Of a stretch of DNA of 8,902 nt, positions 5,603 through 8,902 are shown piece by piece. Every line of letters starts with the position of its first letter. Position 1 is the stretch's first letter. Source of the DNA: Syntrophomonadaceae bacterium. Lineage in GTDB: Bacteria; Bacillota; Dethiobacteria; DTU022. The position numbers were made by a program, and so were the translations under genes. The stretch spans positions 1 to 8,902 of the forward strand of contig SLHT01000270.1 in the NCBI GenBank assembly GCA_007136055.1, read 5' to 3'. The notes under the pieces are model-generated. The model was not told the origin of the DNA. It saw nothing but the letters and a program-made list of their open reading frames with translations, and made no database searches.

Positions 5603-7978
5603 TTACGGTTTAAGAATCATTTCCCGGGTTTTGGCTTGCTGTTCCAATAGTTCTTCCCGGCTGCCGATCTTTTTGTAATAGCGGCCCTCCACCCAGGCAT
5701 CAAGCTGATTATCATAATGATCGCTCATAAAGTGCCCGCTCTGCCCGCCGGCATAAATTCCGTAAGCTTCTATTTGGGGTTTCATGATGGCGATGAAGCG
5801 CATACCTGCAGCGAGTGTAACGTTGAAGGGATCGTTTAGGAGGTAGTTGGCCCGCCCGACTGTCTCATTGTCACCCCCGTAGGGGTAGGGCCCCCGATTG
5901 AAAAATGGCTTTAGCAGGTCTTCTTCGCCTAATATGTGATCGAAAGATATAGACTGGAAGTCCTGCCACTGCCACTGGTCCAAATCGGGACCCAGCTGTT
6001 CGGTTAGCTCGTTCATCGTCCGCCGGTAGCTATTCAGCAGAAGCTCATTTAGCCTGTCGTCAAACCAGGCCGACTCTTCTTTTTCCAACTGGTAGTCCAG
6101 CGCCTTGTAGGCAATGTATGCATTGGATATAAACCTGCGGTAGAGCTCTTCACCCATTTTCTCTTTAAAAACTTCCTCCATAAAATTCAGGTACCAGTTG
6201 GCGTAAATTGCCGGCGCTGTGTCCTCTGGTGAGCTTACAGGGTTTTCTGACCATTTTTCAAGAAGCTCTAACCCTGCTGTTTCAAAGTTATTGAGTTCAG
6301 AGGTATGTCCGCTTAAGAGGTTTAGCAACCGGGGTAACCTGGCAGCGGCGTGAGGGTTGAACCAGTCGGTCTGCATCGCTTTCATATCTTCAAGGGTTAA
6401 AGTAGCACCTGAACTTAATTGATTTGTGATCCTGACCATCCGGTAGGGAGTAGCATCGTCAATCGCGATCATGTATGGATAATTTTCGTCAACTACCCGG
6501 TGATTGGCGCTGGCAATATAGCCCTGGGGTGGATTGAAGAGCTCCGGCATTTCTTCCATCGGTATAAATCCGTCCCAGCCGTAATCTGCGCTCCAGCCGG
6601 GGGAAGGTTCAAGACCCAGGCCCTTTTTCCGGATCGGGGCCAGCCCAGCGGTACGGAAGCCGATATTACCGTCCACATCGGCGTATACTATGTTCTGCAT
6701 CGGTATGGTAAAGCCTAAGAGGGCTTCGCGGAACTGATCCCAGTTGCGGGCCCTGTTTAAGTTGATAACAGCATCGAAGGGGCTGGTTTCGATCTCATAT
6801 GCAGTCCAGCGCAGGCTCATAGGGGGGTCTTTTAAGATCAGGGGACCGTTGCGGGTGATGATTACTTCCACCAGTTCAGGTTCATCCTGCCCCTTAATCT
6901 TAATCTCTTCCTCGATTACATCGGCCGTGTACCACTCGTCTTCATATCTGAAACGATGAGGATCATCAGGATGCTGTTCTTCTAAAAAGAGGTCCTGGGT
7001 GTCTCCGATATTGGTCAGGCCCCAGGCTATGCGTTCGTTGTGGCCGATAACCACGAGTGGCATCCCGGGGATAGACCAGCCGTAAACCGGCATCTCGCCT
7101 TCCGATTCCAGACAGATTTCATACCAGATGCTGGGAAGCCCTATGCTGAGGTGGGGGTCATTGGCCAAAAGGGCCGATTTGCCATCGTAAAGGGCGGGGC
7201 TTAAAACCCAGCTGTTACTCCCCAACCTGGGGAGATAAGCAGAAATGCCATTTAAGTCGGCGGTGTCGAGCAGCTCCAGTAGACCCTGCGGATTACCGGA
7301 AAGAGCTGCCTGCTCTTCAGTGTATATTGCCGGGGTATTCCAGTCTTCGAAAGGAGGCAATATTTCGGCGTAAAGCTGTTGGGGTAGTGTTTCCCGGATG
7401 GCCAAGCGTGTTGACTCAACAATATAATTACTGCCCAGGTCGTAGGCCATCAATGCCAGCATGCCTGCAGCATCGACCTCGTTCCAGGGTTCAGGGCTCA
7501 TCCCCAGCAGCAGCATTTCCGGGGTCGGGTTTGCATCTTCAAGGAAAGCGTTAATGCCCCTTGCGTAGCTCTGCAGGGTGACACGACCCTCGGGGGAGGT
7601 TTTATCCACAATGCGTTCCGCAATACGGTAAATGCCTATTGTGCGAAGAAAAGTATCAGTTTCCAGGAAGTCTGCCCCGATGGTTTCGCTGAGCCGACCT
7701 TGAATAACGCGCCGGTTGAACTCCATCTGCCAGAGTCTTTCCTGGGCGTGGACATAACCCTGGGCAAAGTAGAGGTCTTCCGGAGAGGAAGCTTTGATGT
7801 AAGCGATTCCTCTTTCATCACGCAAGATATTAATATCATCATCTGTTCCTACCGAAAAAGAACCTGAGTGGGTGGCCAGGCTGGAGCGAAGGGTAAAGTA
7901 TAGAGCTCCTGCGCCGCCCAGGATCACCACAAAGAGGACCACAAATACAATCAGCAATACTTTTTTTAATCGAGACAT
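5603..7978 (-). CDS. Membrane-anchored penicillin acylase family (Ntn hydrolase) protein
   Basis: A 791-residue protein of the penicillin G acylase/AHL acylase family. These are made as one chain and cut autocatalytically so that a new N-terminal Ser becomes the nucleophile. One hydrophobic segment follows a basic start (MSRLKK, then about residues 7-28), giving a membrane anchor or signal peptide with the enzyme outside. The alpha part is about 30-253. The cut would fall in LGSNSWVLSP between Gly253 and Ser254. Downstream are NDPHL (273-277), QNIVYADVDGNIGF, SANHR with Asn492 (beta 239) and YRMVRI with Arg516 (beta 263). These positions match the oxyanion Asn (beta 241) and Arg (beta 263) of penicillin G acylase closely. 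The end has SGHFMSDHYDNQLDAW. The substrate is unknown; amides such as acyl-amino compounds or acyl-homoserine lactones are possible. I chose ATG 7978 over an upstream TTG because AGGAGG lies seven bases before it. Confidence 0.9.
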   Translation of the reverse strand: MSRLKKVLLIVFVVLFVVILGGAGALYFTLRSSLATHSGSFSVGTDDDINILRDERGIAYIKASSPEDLYFAQGYVHAQERLWQMEFNRRVIQGRLSETIGADFLETDTFLRTIGIYRIAERIVDKTSPEGRVTLQSYARGINAFLEDANPTPEMLLLGMSPEPWNEVDAAGMLALMAYDLGSNYIVESTRLAIRETLPQQLYAEILPPFEDWNTPAIYTEEQAALSGNPQGLLELLDTADLNGISAYLPRLGSNSWVLSPALYDGKSALLANDPHLSIGLPSIWYEICLESEGEMPVYGWSIPGMPLVVIGHNERIAWGLTNIGDTQDLFLEEQHPDDPHRFRYEDEWYTADVIEEEIKIKGQDEPELVEVIITRNGPLILKDPPMSLRWTAYEIETSPFDAVINLNRARNWDQFREALLGFTIPMQNIVYADVDGNIGFRTAGLAPIRKKGLGLEPSPGWSADYGWDGFIPMEEMPELFNPPQGYIASANHRVVDENYPYMIAIDDATPYRMVRITNQLSSGATLTLEDMKAMQTDWFNPHAAARLPRLLNLLSGHTSELNNFETAGLELLEKWSENPVSSPEDTAPAIYANWYLNFMEEVFKEKMGEELYRRFISNAYIAYKALDYQLEKEESAWFDDRLNELLLNSYRRTMNELTEQLGPDLDQWQWQDFQSISFDHILGEEDLLKPFFNRGPYPYGGDNETVGRANYLLNDPFNVTLAAGMRFIAIMKPQIEAYGIYAGGQSGHFMSDHYDNQLDAWVEGRYYKKIGSREELLEQQAKTREMILKP

Positions 7979-8046
7979 CGGCAAACCTCCTGTAAGTTTT
8001 ATGCATTATTGAGGGAAAGATCTATTATCAGAAATTTTGCATTTTC

Positions 8047-8076
8047 ATTGTATCACATCATATTATCAGGGGGCAA
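8047..8076 (-). promoter_or_regulatory. Candidate promoter of the acylase gene
   Basis: On the minus strand TTGCCC (8076-8071) and TACAAT (8052-8047, five of six matches to the -10 consensus) are separated by 18 bases. Transcription would start near 8040, leaving about 60 bases before the ATG at 7978. The -35 box has only the TTG and one other consensus base, so the promoter would be moderate. Confidence 0.45.
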
Positions 8077-8102
8077 TTACCCATAATATGCGGAACATAG
8101 AA

Positions 8103-8132
8103 AGCCTGTAATGTTTAGACAGGCTGTTTTTT
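8103..8132 (+). terminator. Intrinsic terminator-like hairpin facing the plus strand
   Basis: AGCCTGT (8103-8109) pairs perfectly with ACAGGCT (8119-8125) around a 9-base loop, followed by G and six T's (8127-8132). That is a classic factor-independent terminator on the plus strand. No plus-strand gene ends here, because both flanking genes read leftwards. On the minus strand the hairpin is followed only by TTCTAT, a weak U-tract, so it could also act partly as the end of the transporter transcript. Confidence 0.6.
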
Positions 8133-8139
8133 AAGAGCA

Positions 8140-8175
8140 GTCAGTTAAAGCGGTTAAAGTGACTGACAATTAAAG
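8140..8175. repeat. Short direct and inverted repeats
   Basis: GTTAAAG occurs at 8144-8150 and 8153-8159, and ATTAAAG at 8169-8175. The first two copies lie in or next to the loop of an inverted repeat GTCAGT (8140-8145) / ACTGAC (8162-8167). The cluster sits just past the terminator-like hairpin and is upstream of, not within, the acylase promoter. It is small and may be chance. Confidence 0.3.
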
Positions 8176-8312
8176 AATGGGACTGAATTTAACGTTGGCC
8201 AATATAGAGCCGGCTTGGTAACAGAAGCTTAAAAAATAAACACGAGTTGCAAATTATCAGGTGTCCTGGGCCGCAGACCGGGATGCTGATCAATTTTATC
8301 TTTTCAGGCAGT

Positions 8313-8902
8313 TTATGCTTTCACTTTTATTTCTGCCTTAACCGGCACAGTTTTGTCGTCTCTCCTGAGCACAACGATCATCCCGCCGATAATGATCAGA
8401 GTTCCGCCTAATAGAGAACCCCATGTTAAACCTTCGGATAAAAATAGCGCCGCCATGGCAGTGGCCGCAAGCGGCTCAATGTAGGTAAGAATGCCGGCAT
8501 GCTGCGCTTTAACTGATCGCAGTCCCATATGGAAAAGAGTGGTGCCAAATGACTGCTGCAGTAAACCAAGCAGCATCAGGAGAAGTATTCCGTCCCAGTG
8601 GAATTGGGTTATTGAAAGTATTGCAAAAGGCAGCAGGCCCAGGGCGATGTAGCCTGATGACAAAATGTTTGAGGGCAGGCCGAGCAACCCTTCAGGCGCT
8701 TTTTTCAGGAATAAGGCTACGAATCCGTAGGTCATGCCTCCCATGAGGGCTATGATGTCACCGACCAGGCTTGCTCCAATGCTGAACAGGCTGCTGTAAC
8801 CCATGATTGCTGCTGTCCCAAGCAGGGATATTAAAAGCGCAACTATAGTTCTTGCTTCCAACTTTTCTTTCAAAATGAGGGGGGCGAAAATCACTGTAAA
8901 AA
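8313..8902 (-). CDS. EamA-family (DMT superfamily) transporter, C-terminal part
   Basis: The frame stays open to the right edge, so the 5' end is outside the window and about 196 residues are visible. It is dominated by hydrophobic segments with short polar links. It begins with APLILKEKLEART, which resembles the end of the first EamA repeat (P-x-x-x-x-E-K/R-x near a membrane helix), followed by a complete second EamA domain. The GILTYIEPLAATAMAALFLSEGLTWGSLLGGTLIIIGG stretch is typical of the last helices. The C-terminus is a short basic tail (VPVKAEIKVKA). EamA proteins move metabolites or amino acids across the inner membrane, and the substrate cannot be told here. A GTG at 8894 is in frame but has no ribosome binding site in view and would remove the first domain, so I treat the gene as continuing. 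It is separated from the acylase by 334 bases and probably not co-transcribed. Confidence 0.85.
   Translation of the reverse strand, partial: FTVIFAPLILKEKLEARTIVALLISLLGTAAIMGYSSLFSIGASLVGDIIALMGGMTYGFVALFLKKAPEGLLGLPSNILSSGYIALGLLPFAILSITQFHWDGILLLMLLGLLQQSFGTTLFHMGLRSVKAQHAGILTYIEPLAATAMAALFLSEGLTWGSLLGGTLIIIGGMIVVLRRDDKTVPVKAEIKVKA

Larger units (their letters stand above)
7979..8312. other. Intergenic region between the acylase and transporter genes
   Basis: These 334 bases hold the acylase ribosome binding site (AGGAGG, 7986-7991), a promoter candidate (8047-8076), a plus-facing terminator-like hairpin (8103-8132), a small repeat cluster (8140-8175), and the 3' flank of the transporter gene (8176-8312). 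I see no open frame, tRNA or riboswitch in it. Confidence 0.6.

Noticed and set aside
7979..7984. TTG start at 7984 for the acylase
   Set aside because: It directly abuts the AGGAGG site, leaving no spacing. The ATG at 7978 has the normal seven-base gap.
8176..8312. Terminator directly after the transporter gene
   Set aside because: Only an ATCAG...CTGAT pairing with a long loop and a distant T-run was found. It is too weak to call.

Overview
This window looks like a chromosomal segment of a bacterium, most likely an anaerobic Firmicute (clostridial type). The pointers are mid-range base composition, strong AGGAGG-type ribosome binding sites before most genes, and the mix of gene families. 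No rRNA, tRNA, phage or transposon sequence fixes the lineage, so this is inference. All genes are on the minus strand except one YchF-like GTPase.

Layout, left to right. Bases 7-9 may be the start codon of a minus-strand gene leaving the window. A small YccF-family membrane protein (81-485, minus) and a divergent YchF/OLA1-type P-loop NTPase (699-1781, plus) diverge from an intergenic region carrying a promoter for each. The YchF promoter has a perfect dyad centred in its spacer. Next, converging on the YchF gene, is a compact methionine operon read from right to left: metY (O-acetylhomoserine sulfhydrylase), metX (homoserine O-acetyltransferase) and metW (methyltransferase-fold partner of MetX). 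The open frames overlap by 17 and 4 bases. MetX would acetylate homoserine, MetY would replace the acetate with sulfide to give homocysteine, and MetW probably supports MetX.

The most interesting part is the metY leader (about 4957-5239). A good promoter (TTGACA, 17 bp, TAGTAT) is followed by a 46-codon reading frame not previously listed as a gene. It has an excellent ribosome binding site and a GTG start, with an in-frame stop just upstream. Its last codons (Met-Cys-Leu-Leu) contain TGCCTCCT, an exact 8-nt complement of the metY ribosome binding site AGGAGGCA. A GC-rich hairpin lies immediately 5' of it. This has the architecture of a translational attenuator in which a ribosome at the end of a leader peptide would decide whether metY can be translated. 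I see no SAM-I riboswitch or T-box there. This is the best candidate for an undescribed system in the window.

Right of the leader is a gene-poor stretch (5157-5602) with a possible remnant of a small membrane protein. Then comes a membrane-anchored penicillin-acylase-family Ntn hydrolase (5603-7978, minus) with its own promoter, a 334-base intergenic region holding a terminator-like hairpin facing the plus direction, and finally the C-terminal part of an EamA-family transporter that runs off the right edge.
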